The notes under the pieces: model-generated
Told to the model about the DNA's origin: nothing
What the model saw: the letters and a program-made list of their open reading frames with translations, nothing else
Databases searched by the model: none
DNA from: Rhodospirillaceae bacterium
Lineage (GTDB): Bacteria > Pseudomonadota > Alphaproteobacteria > Rhodospirillales > UBA2165
Assembly (NCBI GenBank): GCA_947467145.1
Contig: CANIGJ010000013.1
Span: 38,048-102,047 of the forward strand
DNA: 64,000 bases
Direction of reading: 5' to 3'
Program-made: the position numbers and the translations under genes
Part shown: in pieces, positions 1 to 8,108 of the stretch
Numbering within the stretch: position 1 is the first letter of the stretch
How the letters are laid out: every line of letters starts with the position of its first letter

Positions 1-285
1 CCGTCGTTGCTGCCGGCTTATAAAGGGCTGCACACCCATCAGCGCGCCATTGAGGCGGGCGAGAAATTCGGCGGCTGCACGATCCATTTCGTGCGCCCGG
101 CCATGGACGACGGCCCGATCATCCTGCAAGCGCCGGTGCCGATTATTGCCGGCGACACGCCGGACACGTTGGCCACGCGCGTGCTCGTCGAAGAGCACCG
201 CATCTATCCCGAAGCGGTCAGGCTGATCGCGTCGGGGCGCGTTCGCGTCGATGGCGAACGCGCGTTGGTCGATCAGAATAAATGA
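1..285 (+). CDS. purN: Phosphoribosylglycinamide formyltransferase, C-terminal part (cut by window edge)
   Basis: This is the last 94 codons of GAR transformylase. The enzyme transfers a formyl group from 10-formyltetrahydrofolate to glycinamide ribonucleotide in de novo purine synthesis, in the cytoplasm. The visible part starts at the P-S-L-L-P motif and runs through the G-L-H-T-H loop, DDGPIILQ and the EHRIYP segment, all typical of the C-terminal half of PurN. The start and the catalytic N-terminal half lie outside the window. It converges on ndk, with a GC-rich hairpin between the two stop codons. The family assignment is firm. Confidence 0.95.
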   Translation, partial: PSLLPAYKGLHTHQRAIEAGEKFGGCTIHFVRPAMDDGPIILQAPVPIIAGDTPDTLATRVLVEEHRIYPEAVRLIASGRVRVDGERALVDQNK

Positions 286-293
286 GAAGAAGC

Positions 294-315
294 GGCGGGC
301 GCCGCTGCGCCCGCC
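294..315. terminator. GC-rich hairpin between convergent purN and ndk
   Basis: A perfect 9-bp stem (294-302 with 307-315) around a CGCT loop lies in the 39-base gap between the two stop codons. There is no clear T-run on either side, so intrinsic termination is plausible but weakly supported. Confidence 0.4.
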
Positions 316-324
316 CGCAACAGC

Positions 325-747
325 TTAGCCCGGAATTTCGAGGCCGCTGAAGAAGAACGCGATTTCCTGCGCTGCCGTTTCGACCGCATCGGAACCGTGC
401 ACCGAATTGGCTTCGATGCTCTCAGCGAAATCCTTGCGGATGGTGCCGGCGGCAGCGTTCGCCGGGTTGGTGGCGCCCATCACTTCGCGGTTCTTGAGAA
501 CGGCGTTTTCGCCTTCGAGCACCTGCACGACCACCGGACCGGAGATCATGAACGCGACGAGATCCTTGAAGAAGGCGCGCTCGCGATGCACGCCGTAGAA
601 ATTGCCGGCCTGTTCCGGCGTGAGGCGGATGCGCTTCTGCGCAACGATGCGAAGCCCCGCATCTTCGAACCGCGCATTGATCTTGCCGGTGAGATTCCGG
701 CGGGTCGCGTCCGGTTTGATGATGGAGAGAGTGCGTTCGACGGCCAT
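325..747 (-). CDS. ndk: Nucleoside diphosphate kinase
   Basis: The 140-residue product matches the normal Ndk length. Ndk equilibrates nucleoside di- and triphosphates through a phosphohistidine. Visible signatures are the N-terminal [11 protein letters not shown] strand, the KRIRLT and [11 protein letters not shown] segments, the [13 protein letters not shown] loop, and the active-site region N-S-V-H-G-S-D with its catalytic His. The ATG at 747 is chosen because family members begin with M-x-x-E-R-T-L. An upstream in-frame start would add 20 unconserved residues. In E. coli holC lies next to pepA; here holC and pepA are 15-20 kb away on the same strand. Confidence 0.96.
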   Translation of the reverse strand: MAVERTLSIIKPDATRRNLTGKINARFEDAGLRIVAQKRIRLTPEQAGNFYGVHRERAFFKDLVAFMISGPVVVQVLEGENAVLKNREVMGATNPANAAAGTIRKDFAESIEANSVHGSDAVETAAQEIAFFFSGLEIPG

Positions 748-832
748 GATTTCTTTCACCCTAGTGGTAAGGGGCCGCCTTATAGACAGTACGCCCCCCC
801 CAGGCAACAGGTTTCAGACTAGGTGCGATTTC

Positions 833-1147
833 CTAGTGCCGGTAGTGCCAGCCCCGCTCAGGTTGGTGCTTCAGCTTGGGATAAAGCTGCTTGGCGTAAA
901 CGTCGATCAGTCGACCGACGATGAAGGTGAGCACCACGTAGCCGAGCAATTCGCGCGCGCCGCCAAACGTGAACCAGGCGTTGCGAACCTTTTGCAACAG
1001 CTCAATGCCCTTCCAGACTTCCATCCAGGTCAAGAACCCTATGGCGATGGACAGCAGGAAGAACTGCGTCGCAATGACATGCAGAGTCATGCCGAGAATG
1101 CGGCGCCGGCGCGGGGTCAGGAACGCGGCAATGTTGAGGGCCGACAT
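833..1147 (-). CDS. Small membrane protein of unknown function
   Basis: A 104-residue protein with two likely membrane segments: residues about 18-40 (hydrophobic, from GMTLHVIA to FLTWM) and 64-82 (LLGYVVLTFIVGRLIDV). The N-terminus is Arg-rich (TPRRRRI) and the C-terminus is charged and His-containing. The ATG at 1147 follows an AGGAGG site by 7 bases; a GTG one codon upstream is less likely. It lies 21 bases downstream of the next minus-strand gene, so the two may be co-transcribed. I do not recognise the family. Confidence 0.6.
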   Translation of the reverse strand: MSALNIAAFLTPRRRRILGMTLHVIATQFFLLSIAIGFLTWMEVWKGIELLQKVRNAWFTFGGARELLGYVVLTFIVGRLIDVYAKQLYPKLKHQPERGWHYRH

Positions 1148-1171
1148 CACGGCCCCTCCTACCTTCGAGGA

Positions 1172-1555
1172 TCAGGAAATCAGCGGCTGAACGACCTTTT
1201 TCATCTGGCGTTCGAAGCAGCCGAGCTGGCGATCGGCAGCGGAGCCGACGAAGCGCGCATAATTGGCCTCGTTGACCCGGCTGATCACATATTGCACCCG
1301 TTCGGCGCGCACGCCCTGATCGAGCAGATGGGAGCGATAGGCCTGCTCCTTGTCCGCACAATGGGTATAGGCGGGCACCATGCGGCGCACGCTCGCCTTC
1401 GGATCGGCGGCCTGTAGGCCACCCGTCAGACAGGCCAGATAGGCTTCTTCGACGCTGGGCTGGGCGACAGCCAGCAATTCTTCGCGCACCGGCGTGATGG
1501 CGGCCGCGGCGACCAGGGCGACACCGGCCAAACTCCACAACGTAGACTTTGCCAT
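1172..1555 (-). CDS. Small exported or membrane-anchored protein of unknown function
   Basis: A 127-residue product with an N-terminal hydrophobic segment (residues 5-22) that can act as a signal peptide or anchor. A helical, charged domain with three Cys follows (AYLACL, THCADK, LGCFER). The ATG at 1555 is preferred because AGGAG lies 8 bases upstream; the GTG at 1564 overlaps that ribosome site. It is probably transcribed with the small membrane protein downstream and diverges from the GntR gene. The family is not recognised. Confidence 0.6.
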   Translation of the reverse strand: MAKSTLWSLAGVALVAAAAITPVREELLAVAQPSVEEAYLACLTGGLQAADPKASVRRMVPAYTHCADKEQAYRSHLLDQGVRAERVQYVISRVNEANYARFVGSAADRQLGCFERQMKKVVQPLIS

Positions 1556-1628
1556 GGGCTGCACTCCTTGATTGGCCTCAGCCTACACCCGGTTTGGAAT
1601 GGGGAGCAACTGAGGCGGGCAATAAGGC

Positions 1629-1662
1629 TTGGCCCCCGGTTGGGCCAAATATTATAATATTT
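1629..1662. promoter_or_regulatory. Double palindrome in the divergent promoter upstream of the GntR gene
   Basis: Two symmetric elements abut here. TTGGCCC (1629-1635) and GGGCCAA (1642-1648) form an inverted repeat with a 6-base spacer. AAATATTATAATATTT (1647-1662) is a perfect 16-bp palindrome. The second contains TATAAT at 1653-1658 on the plus strand and, by symmetry, a -10 element on the minus strand. TTGGCC at 1629 lies 18 bases before the plus -10. A regulator bound here could control the GntR operon and the opposite small gene together. The operator role is inferred. Confidence 0.5.
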
Positions 1663-1696
1663 AGGTTTTAAGCCCGATTTCCCGTAAGACTGAGCC

Positions 1697-2464
1697 ATGA
1701 ACGAAGCCTCGCCCCCGCCCAAAGACCCACTGCAGGATGCTGGGGACCTCGATCTCGAGCGCCCATGGACCCCGGCGCGCGTCGCCCCGGTTTCGGGCCA
1801 GATCGTGTCGCAAATCCGCCGCGCCCTGTTCAAAGGCGATCTCAGCCCCGGTCAATTCATGGGCTCGGAGGCACAATTGGCGCAGCGCTTCGGCGCCAGC
1901 CGCGGCACCATCCGCACGGCGTTGCGCACCCTGGAAGCGCTCGGCGTGATCGACATCAAGGCCGGCGCCGGCGGCGGCATCCGCGTCGCCGACGGCAATC
2001 CCGACCGTTTCGCCGAAGCGCTCGCTGTGCAATTCAAGCTCGTCGGCGTCAGCCGCGAGGAACATCTCGAGGCGCAGATCGCCATTGAATCCGCGACCGC
2101 CAAATTGGCGGCGCGCAACGCGACCGAAAACGACTTAGCCGATCTCCGCCGTCTCATCGCGCAAGCGCGCTCCATCGAGGATGACGCACCGCGTTTCTCG
2201 CAGCTCGGCCTCGCGTTTCATCTGGCCGTTGCCGAAGCCGCGCACAATCGCGCCCTTGCTGTGCAGCTCAAGGCGCTGCGCCATCAGATGTGGCCGGAGA
2301 ACGATCAGCGCCCGGTGGGTGCCACCGCGCTCCGCCTCGTCGCGGTGCATACCGAAATCTACGAGCGCATCCTGGCGCGCGACGAAGCCGGCGCCGAACG
2401 CGTGATGCGCGACCATCTCGAACAAGTCCGGACCAACACAGCGGCCGAAAAGGCCTGCTGCTGA
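1697..2464 (+). CDS. GntR-family transcriptional regulator (FadR/FCD subfamily)
   Basis: A 255-residue regulator. Residues about 33-100 form the winged helix-turn-helix: GQIVSQIRRALFKGDL, then SEAQLAQRFGASRGTIRTAL, then a Gly-rich wing. Residues about 113-245 form an all-helical FCD ligand-binding domain, with the FHLAVAEAAHN motif characteristic of that fold. FCD regulators usually sense small carboxylates and are often encoded beside their target pathway. The Rieske oxygenase gene begins 25 bases after the stop, so this is probably the local repressor or activator of an aromatic-catabolism operon. Palindromes at 1629-1662 are candidate operators. Confidence 0.88.
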   Translation: MNEASPPPKDPLQDAGDLDLERPWTPARVAPVSGQIVSQIRRALFKGDLSPGQFMGSEAQLAQRFGASRGTIRTALRTLEALGVIDIKAGAGGGIRVADGNPDRFAEALAVQFKLVGVSREEHLEAQIAIESATAKLAARNATENDLADLRRLIAQARSIEDDAPRFSQLGLAFHLAVAEAAHNRALAVQLKALRHQMWPENDQRPVGATALRLVAVHTEIYERILARDEAGAERVMRDHLEQVRTNTAAEKACC

Positions 2465-2489
2465 AGCAAAGAAAAAACAGGAGAGCCGA

Positions 2490-3809
2490 ATGACCACTGC
2501 AGCGGAAAGCGAAGTCCTCACCCGCGTCGGCGCCGGAACCCCGATGGGCAACCTGATGCGCCAATATTGGATCCCGGCGGCAAAATCGAGCGAGCTGACC
2601 AAGGACGGCGATCCGGTGCGCCTGCTGCTGCTCGGCGAACAGCTCATCGGCTTTCGCGATTCCACCGGCAAGGCCGGCATCATGGATCATCGCTGCCCGC
2701 ATCGTTGCGCGTCGCTGTTTTTCGGGCGCAATGAAGAGGGCGGCATCCGCTGCGTCTATCACGGCTGGAAATTCGACGCCGATGGCAACTGCGTCGATAT
2801 GGCCAACGTGCCGCCGCATCAGGACTTCAAGCACAAGGTCCATGCGAAAGCCTACAAGACCGAGGAGCGTAACGGACTTGTGTGGGTCTTCATGGGCGAT
2901 CAGGCCAACATCCCGCCGCTGCCGCAGATCGAACCGACGCTGCTGCCCGAAGGTGAAGTCCGCATCATGATGGTGCAACGCGAATGCAATTATCTGCAGG
3001 CGCTCGAGGGCGACATCGATACCTCGCACTTCGCCTTCCTACATGCCGGCTCGGTCGACGTCGCCAATGTCGATCCGAACGAGATGTCGCGCTTCAACCT
3101 GATCAGCCCGGCGCCGCAATACCGCGTCGCCGATACCGATTGGGGCACCATGTACGGCGCGTATCGCCCCGGCCAATCGGGCGAGACCTATTGGCGGGTC
3201 GCGCACTTCCTGTTTCCGTTCTGGACCTATCCGCCGGACGGCGAGTTCGAGTCCCACATCATCGGGCGCGCCTGGGTGCCGATGGACGATACGCACACCA
3301 TGTTCGTGCACATCTCGTGGGTCGGCAACAAGCAGGGCCTGCGCAACGACAAGGACGGCAAGATGCTGCCCGGCATGGAACTGATGACCGAGGTCTTGCC
3401 CAACACCACCGAATGGCACGGCCGTTTCCGCACCAAGGCGAACGCGTCGAACGATTTCCAGATCGATCGCGCGGCGCAACGCGCCGACGACATCTATAGC
3501 GGCGTGCGCGGCATCCATATGCAGGATCAGATGATCACCGAAAGCATGGGCGGCATCACCGACCATACCTTCGAACATCTCGCCCCCAGCGATCACATGA
3601 TAACGCAGACGCGCAAGCGGCTCTATCTCGCCGCCAAGGCTTTTGCCGAGACCGGCGCGGTGCCGCCCGGCGCCTTCGATTCCACGTCGTTCATGCGTGC
3701 ACGCGCCGGCGATTTCGTCGTGCCCGAGGGCATGGATTGGCAAGACGCCTACGAGCGCCTGATGAAGGCCTCGCTCAATCCCACCGGCCAATTGCAGGCC
3801 GCGGAGTAA
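2490..3809 (+). CDS. Rieske non-heme iron oxygenase, alpha subunit (phthalate 4,5-dioxygenase-like)
   Basis: A 439-residue oxygenase that would hydroxylate an aromatic or related substrate using O2 and electrons from a separate reductase. The Rieske [2Fe-2S] ligands are visible as C69-x-H71 and C88-x2-H91 within DHRCPHR and CVYHGWKF. The mononuclear iron site follows at about residues 172-182 (E-G-D-I-D-T-S-H-F-A-F-L-H, giving D, H, H). Length and the ring-cleavage-type C-terminal domain fit the phthalate dioxygenase group. No ferredoxin reductase gene is nearby, so the electron donor is unknown. It sits between a GntR regulator and an interrupted binding-protein gene in one orientation, with 25-26 base gaps. 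The substrate cannot be read from the sequence. Confidence 0.9.
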   Translation: MTTAAESEVLTRVGAGTPMGNLMRQYWIPAAKSSELTKDGDPVRLLLLGEQLIGFRDSTGKAGIMDHRCPHRCASLFFGRNEEGGIRCVYHGWKFDADGNCVDMANVPPHQDFKHKVHAKAYKTEERNGLVWVFMGDQANIPPLPQIEPTLLPEGEVRIMMVQRECNYLQALEGDIDTSHFAFLHAGSVDVANVDPNEMSRFNLISPAPQYRVADTDWGTMYGAYRPGQSGETYWRVAHFLFPFWTYPPDGEFESHIIGRAWVPMDDTHTMFVHISWVGNKQGLRNDKDGKMLPGMELMTEVLPNTTEWHGRFRTKANASNDFQIDRAAQRADDIYSGVRGIHMQDQMITESMGGITDHTFEHLAPSDHMITQTRKRLYLAAKAFAETGAVPPGAFDSTSFMRARAGDFVVPEGMDWQDAYERLMKASLNPTGQLQAAE

Positions 3810-3835
3810 ACACCCCAGACGTAACGGAGACTTCA

Positions 3836-5368
3836 GTGAGTTATAAACACGCATTGTACTGCGCGGGTGCGCTCGTGCTCGCATCCACCCACGCCGGCTT
3901 CGCCCAGAAGGCGAAAGACACCGTCCGCATGGGCTTCGTCGATCCGATTGAGGCGGTCGATTTCTATTATGACCCCAAGCCCGAGACGAGCTTCCTCACG
4001 CGGGGCGTCTTCACCAACCTGATCGACTACGATCCGGACGCCGGCAAGTTCGTGCCGATGATGGCGACGAGCTGGCAACAGGTGAACGACACGACGGTGG
4101 AATTCAAACTGCGCTCGGACGTGAAGTTCCACGACGGCACGACTTTTAGCGCCGACGACGCCGTCTACACCATCAAATGGCTGATCGATCCGGCGACCAA
4201 GCTGCGCTTCAAGACCAACTAAGATTGGATCAAGGACGCCGAGAAGATCGACGCAACGACGGTGCGCGTGATCGCGCATACGCCGGTCGCGCACGGCCTG
4301 GCACGTCTCGCCGTCTCCACGCCGATCCTGCCGGCTACCGCGCACGGCGCGTTTAAAGAAAAAGCCGACTTCGGCCGTAAGCCGACCGGCTCGGGTCCGT
4401 ATCGCGCCACATCGGTCGACGCCAACACCGGCGTCGTGATGGTGAAGTTCGACGGCTACACGATGAGCGATGTGCGCGGCAAGGCGAACATCGGCCGCTT
4501 CGAAATCCGTCCGATGCCCGAGGTGCAGACGCAGATCGCGCACTTCATCCGTCAGGAAGTCGACCTGCTGAACGCAGTGCCGAAGGATCAGATCGAAAAC
4601 ATGACGGCGAACCCCGACGTGCGCATGACGCCGTCGCAATCGCTGGCGTATTACTATTTCATGTTCGATGCAGCGGGCCGGTCGTCCAACAAGGTGTTCA
4701 AGGACATCCGCGTGCGCCAGGCCGTTTCGATGGCGCTCAACCGCGATGCGATCGTCAAAAACATCCTCGACATCGGCGGTTCGGTGAAGCCCATCGACAA
4801 TGTCTGCTTCAAGCTGCAACAGGCCTGCGTCTATTCGGCCAAACCGCCAGCGTATGATCTGGCGCAAGCCAAGAAGCTGCTCGCCGAGGCAGGGTTAGCC
4901 AACGGTTTCGATCTCGAGATCACGGCGCAGCCGGAAGTTTATGAGCTCGCCGAAGTGATGGCGGGCGAGCTGCGCAAGATCAACATTCGGGCCACGGTCG
5001 ACAAACGCACCATGGGCACCTATCGCAAGAAGCAGATGGATGGTGAGTTGCAGACGCTCGCCGGCATCTTCACCTCGGGCGGTCTGCCCGACGCCTCGGC
5101 GCTGCTCAATTTCCACTTCGATGGCGGCGGGCGCGATTATGCGCGCGATCCCGAGATGACCAAGTGGGCCGAGGAAGGCGAACGCACGATGGATCCGAAG
5201 GCGCGCGACGCGATTTATATGAAGGCGTTCGACCGGTTGAACGAGCAGAGCTACGTGCTGCCCATCGCCAACAAGCCGACGTTCTGGCTGCATACCAAGG
5301 ACATCAAGATCATCCCAGGCTCGCTCGCCCCCATCGGGGGCGAACCGACACGGGTGCTCTGGAACTAG
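3836..5368 (+). pseudogene. ABC peptide/solute-binding protein (SBP_bac_5), interrupted by in-frame TAA
   Basis: The frame from GTG 3836 to the stop at 5366-5368 encodes a periplasmic DppA/OppA-type binding protein of about 510 residues. It has a signal peptide ending near G-F-A-Q and the family motif VKFHDGTTFSADD. The frame is broken only by TAA at 4220-4222. The paralogues in this window have Tyr at this point (R-Y-D-W at 26003-27529), so one base change at 4222 explains it. Downstream reading continues unbroken for 382 codons with normal family sequence. GTG 3836 follows CGGAG at a suitable distance. It is either a recent pseudogene or a sequencing error. No permease or ATPase genes accompany it. 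Confidence 0.88.
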
Positions 5369-5378
5369 ACTTTATTTG

Positions 5379-5434
5379 GCGACGCGAGGTCGCTTTGCCG
5401 ACTCGCTAATAAACGCAAAGCGACCTCGCATCGC
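5379..5434. repeat. Long inverted repeat downstream of the interrupted SBP gene
   Basis: Arms 5379-5398 and 5415-5434 are complementary over 20 bp with one mismatch (C5383/A5430); the inner 15 bp are perfect. The loop is 16 bases. It lies 10 bases after the stop codon and just before a canonical terminator, so it may protect the 3' end or be a remnant of a mobile palindrome. Confidence 0.6.
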
Positions 5435-5444
5435 AGATTAATAA

Positions 5445-5479
5445 GGGCTGCGTCGGAAACGGCGCAGTCCTTTTTCTTT
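5445..5479 (+). terminator. Rho-independent terminator of the GntR-Rieske-SBP operon
   Basis: A 10-bp stem (5445-5454 with 5461-5470, two G-U pairs) around GGAAAC is followed directly by TTTTTCTTTG. This is a textbook intrinsic terminator on the plus strand, 77 bases after the SBP stop. Confidence 0.85.
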
Positions 5480-5551
5480 GTCCCCCCGATGGAACCAAAC
5501 AGGGCACGGACCGTTTAGGCCTTACTCATGAGGCTACTGGAGACTTTTCGA

Positions 5552-5857
5552 ATGCGACGCACACACACCCAGGTTCAATCTTCTGTTGACGCCCGCTCGA
5601 CCTCGACCCGCCGTCTGGCGCTTGCCCTGCCCTTGCTCGGTGCTGCCCTTCTGCTCGGCGCGTGCGGCAATTCCTCGCTCGATCGCGGCGTTAGCGGCGC
5701 GGGCATCGGCGCCGGCACGGGCGCGGCCGTCGGCGCGATCTTCGGTGGCGTCGGCGTCGTTCCGGGTGCGCTGATCGGCGCCGCGGTCGGCGGCGGCACG
5801 GGCGTTCTGTCGTCCAAGCAGCAGATTGACATCGGCGATCCGATCTGGCGCCAATAA
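5552..5857 (+). CDS. Small glycine-zipper lipoprotein
   Basis: A 101-residue product. A hydrophobic stretch ends in the lipobox L-L-L-G-A-C, with the lipidated Cys at about residue 38. A Gly/Ala-rich segment with G-x3-G spacing follows (GAGIGAGTGAAVGAIFGG), typical of glycine-zipper outer-membrane lipoproteins such as OsmB/YMGG-like proteins. ATG 5552 is chosen because GGAG lies 9 bases upstream; ATG 5528 would add 8 residues. It stands alone between two terminators. It is probably an envelope or stress lipoprotein; the exact role is unknown. Confidence 0.75.
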   Translation: MRRTHTQVQSSVDARSTSTRRLALALPLLGAALLLGACGNSSLDRGVSGAGIGAGTGAAVGAIFGGVGVVPGALIGAAVGGGTGVLSSKQQIDIGDPIWRQ

Positions 5858-5890
5858 ACGCACCAGTAAGCGTTTAGACTTAGACGCGAT

Positions 5891-5927
5891 AAAGAGCGGC
5901 GGCTGGCAACAGCCGCCGCTTCTTTAT
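5891..5927. terminator. Bidirectional terminator hairpin
   Basis: A perfect 10-bp GC stem (5895-5904 with 5911-5920) around GGCAAC has AAAG on the left and TCTTTATT on the right. It follows the lipoprotein gene and faces the end of the small minus-strand gene, so it can serve both. Confidence 0.75.
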
Positions 5928-5931
5928 TGGA

Positions 5932-6114
5932 CTACGAGGCTAAGGTCTTGAGTCGCCCGCGCCGCTGCGGAAACGTGTAGGTGACGCTTTCGATCGGCTC
6001 GCCGACCACATTGACCGCACACGTACGGATATGCTTCACGGCGAGGGTCGCGCTGTTGGGATCCCACGGATCGATGCGGGGGCGGGTTTCGCTTTGGGGC
6101 TTCAACGGGTCCAT
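5932..6114 (-). CDS. Small hypothetical protein (60 residues)
   Basis: A 60-codon frame with strong G/C third positions. It contains a plausible beta-rich core (VKHIRTCAVNVVGEPIESVTY) and ends just before a terminator hairpin. Upstream of ATG 6114 an AGAGG-like ribosome site lies about 9 bases away. No known family is recognised and no membrane segment is visible. The coding call rests on codon bias and context only. Confidence 0.45.
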   Translation of the reverse strand: MDPLKPQSETRPRIDPWDPNSATLAVKHIRTCAVNVVGEPIESVTYTFPQRRGRLKTLAS

Positions 6115-6511
6115 CGGCCTGGCCTCTTCTGCTCCATCGGTCCCCGACGCGGGAACCTACTAACATGGCAAGGCGGCAGGCCCCTGTGCTGTTCCGGGAC
6201 AAATCGGTGGCCAAACTAGGCCAAGCATTTGGACTCGTAACGATTACGGATTTGGCGGCTGACGAAGGCAGACAGCCCCCTCGCCGCGCAGCACCAATTC
6301 GTTCATATGCAGCACATCGCGCGGGCTCGGGGTGCGACGACCGCGATCAAGGCTATCTCCAGGTTACGGATTCCGACCGGCCAAATCTAGAATTTAATTC
6401 CGACTGCCTGTGACATCGTACGCAAAGCGAGCGAGCGGGCCCGTTCCGGGTGATCCGACCGCGCGGACGCCACGTATCTCTGCCTGCCCGCTTATTCTGA
6501 CTTGGCATTAA
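6115..6511. other. Gene-free stretch upstream of the EAL gene
   Basis: About 400 bases with no convincing gene, repeat or RNA. Short open frames on both strands lack ribosome sites and family features. The segment before 6512 should hold the EAL gene promoter, but no clear -35/-10 pair stands out. Confidence 0.5.
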
Positions 6512-7300
6512 ATGGCGATCACTCCCGTGGCTCTTCTCGATCAGCACCATTCCCCTGCGACCGCCGGCTGCGGCGGACGCTGCGCGGTCCTGCCCGATTT
6601 CGCCTTCCAGATGGCGTTCCAGCCGGTGGTCGATCTCGCCGCGCGGCGCATCTATGCCTACGAAGCGCTCGTGCGCGGGCCCAATGGCGAGTCCGCCTAT
6701 TCCGTGTTGAGCGCGATCGACGAGAACAATCGCTACGCCTTCGATCAGGCCTGCCGGATCAAGGCCATCGGCACGGCGGCGGCGTATGGGCTCGACCGGC
6801 GCCTCAATATCAATTTCCTGCCCAACGCAGTCTATCACCCGGAGGCCTGCCTCCGCCTGACCATCGCGGCGGCGCGCGAGCACAACTTCCCGGCCGAGTT
6901 GATCACCTTCGAGTTCACCGAGAACGAACAGATCCTCGACCGCGATCACCTCAAGCGCATCGTCGAGACCTACCGCGCCAACGGCTTTCGCACGGCGCTC
7001 GACGATTTCGGCGCGGGTTATGCCGGGCTGTCGCTGCTCGCCGATTTTCAGACCGACATCATCAAGATCGATCGCGTGCTGGTCGATCACGTCGATCAGG
7101 ACCGGCCGCGCCAAGCGATCATCGCCGGGATCGTCAAGACGGCGGAGATGCTCGGCCTGTCGGTGGTGGCCGAAGGGGTCGAACGCGCCGACGAGGTCCG
7201 CCAGCTGCGCGCCATGGGCGTGAACCTGTTCCAGGGCTTCCTGTTCGCCAAGCCGCAACTGGGCCGCCTCGTCCGCGACGCCGAGATCGACTGGATCTGA
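6512..7300 (+). CDS. Stand-alone EAL-domain cyclic di-GMP phosphodiesterase
   Basis: A 262-residue protein made almost entirely of an EAL domain, which hydrolyses cyclic di-GMP to pGpG. Catalytic and metal-binding motifs look intact: E51 in YEALVRG, N in the NFLPNAVY strand, E in FEFTENE, the double Asp in LDDFGAGYAG, K in IKIDR and E in VVAEGVE. QGFLFAKP closes the domain. The wording resembles the EAL half of BLUF-EAL blue-light proteins, but no BLUF, GGDEF, PAS or membrane region is present, so the signal input is unknown. It is an isolated gene and probably enzymatically active. Confidence 0.92.
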   Translation: MAITPVALLDQHHSPATAGCGGRCAVLPDFAFQMAFQPVVDLAARRIYAYEALVRGPNGESAYSVLSAIDENNRYAFDQACRIKAIGTAAAYGLDRRLNINFLPNAVYHPEACLRLTIAAAREHNFPAELITFEFTENEQILDRDHLKRIVETYRANGFRTALDDFGAGYAGLSLLADFQTDIIKIDRVLVDHVDQDRPRQAIIAGIVKTAEMLGLSVVAEGVERADEVRQLRAMGVNLFQGFLFAKPQLGRLVRDAEIDWI

Positions 7301-7510
7301 CGCGCCCCCGGCGCCGGATCGCATGACGGGCGATGACCGTTCCGCCCGGAGCACAAAGGGGATAGCCTAACGCCATCGGAATCGGCTTTGCTGATCCCCA
7401 TGCCGCGCGCGCCGCGCACCGTCAGCGCACGCGCTGCCGAACGTACACCGTAGCTAACGAATGAAGGACCAAAGCGTACATGTAGCCACTCCACAACAGG
7501 ACTACGGTCG

Positions 7511-8002
7511 ATGAAACGCATTCTTTCCGGGATCGTCGCTGTCATAGCGTTCGCCGCCAGCGCCACAGGCGCATGCGCCGCCGACATCGTGGGCGCGGCG
7601 CGCGTGATCAACGGCGACACACTGATCATAGAGCAACAGCGCGTGCGGCTTTACGGCATCGATGCGCCCGAAACGCGGCAGCGCTGTTGGGCGAGCGGCG
7701 TGCGCTACAATTGCGCCGATCAGGCCAAGGCCACGCTCATGCATCTGACGCGCGACAAGGACGTCAGATGCCATCTGGAAAGCTACGACCAGTACGGACA
7801 ATTCCTCGGCACCTGCACTGTCGGCGCGATCGAGATCAATCGCGAACTCGTGCGCCAGGGCTGGGCGCTCGCCTATCGTCCCGTCACGTTGGCTTACGTC
7901 GCCGATGAAGCCGATGCGGAACGCCGCAAGGCCGGCCTGTGGATGGGCGATTTCGAAACGCCGTGGGAGTGGCGTACGAAAAACGGCGAGCCGCCGGGGT
8001 AA
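7511..8002 (+). CDS. Exported thermonuclease-like (SNase-fold) protein
   Basis: A 163-residue product with a signal peptide (residues 1-23, ending G-A-C-A-A). A staphylococcal nuclease-like domain follows. It shows I-N-G-D-T-L, the R-V-R-L-Y-G-I-D-A-P-E strand that carries calcium and catalytic residues, and the R-Q-G-W-A-L-A-Y-R motif. Such proteins degrade DNA or RNA in the periplasm or outside the cell. The Cys pairs suggest disulfides in an oxidising compartment. It precedes two further exported hydrolase-type genes on the same strand, but the gaps are over 45 bases and co-transcription is uncertain. Confidence 0.85.
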   Translation: MKRILSGIVAVIAFAASATGACAADIVGAARVINGDTLIIEQQRVRLYGIDAPETRQRCWASGVRYNCADQAKATLMHLTRDKDVRCHLESYDQYGQFLGTCTVGAIEINRELVRQGWALAYRPVTLAYVADEADAERRKAGLWMGDFETPWEWRTKNGEPPG

Positions 8003-8108
8003 CAGGGCCGCGCAAAGCATCGGTACGAAAGAGTACGGAAGAACGGTGCGTATCGGTCTACACCGTGATACGGGGATAATTCTAAAAAGCTGCGGCCAAG
8101 GGGGCATC

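Noticed and set aside
4220..4222. Stop-codon recoding (selenocysteine or pyrrolysine) in the SBP gene
   Set aside because: The codon is TAA, not TGA or TAG, the paralogues have Tyr there, and no recoding element follows.
3833..4867. Long open frame (344 codons) on the minus strand across the SBP pseudogene
   Set aside because: It mirrors the codon pattern of the real plus-strand gene, is rich in His, Arg and Asp from reversed codons, and has no family motif. Antisense frames like this are common in GC-rich DNA.
6165..6413. 82-codon open frame in the gap before the EAL gene
   Set aside because: It has no ribosome site, mixed composition and no motif.
6353..7354. 333-codon minus-strand frame opposite the EAL gene
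   Set aside because: The plus strand holds all EAL catalytic motifs in order. The minus frame shows no domain and starts in non-coding sequence.
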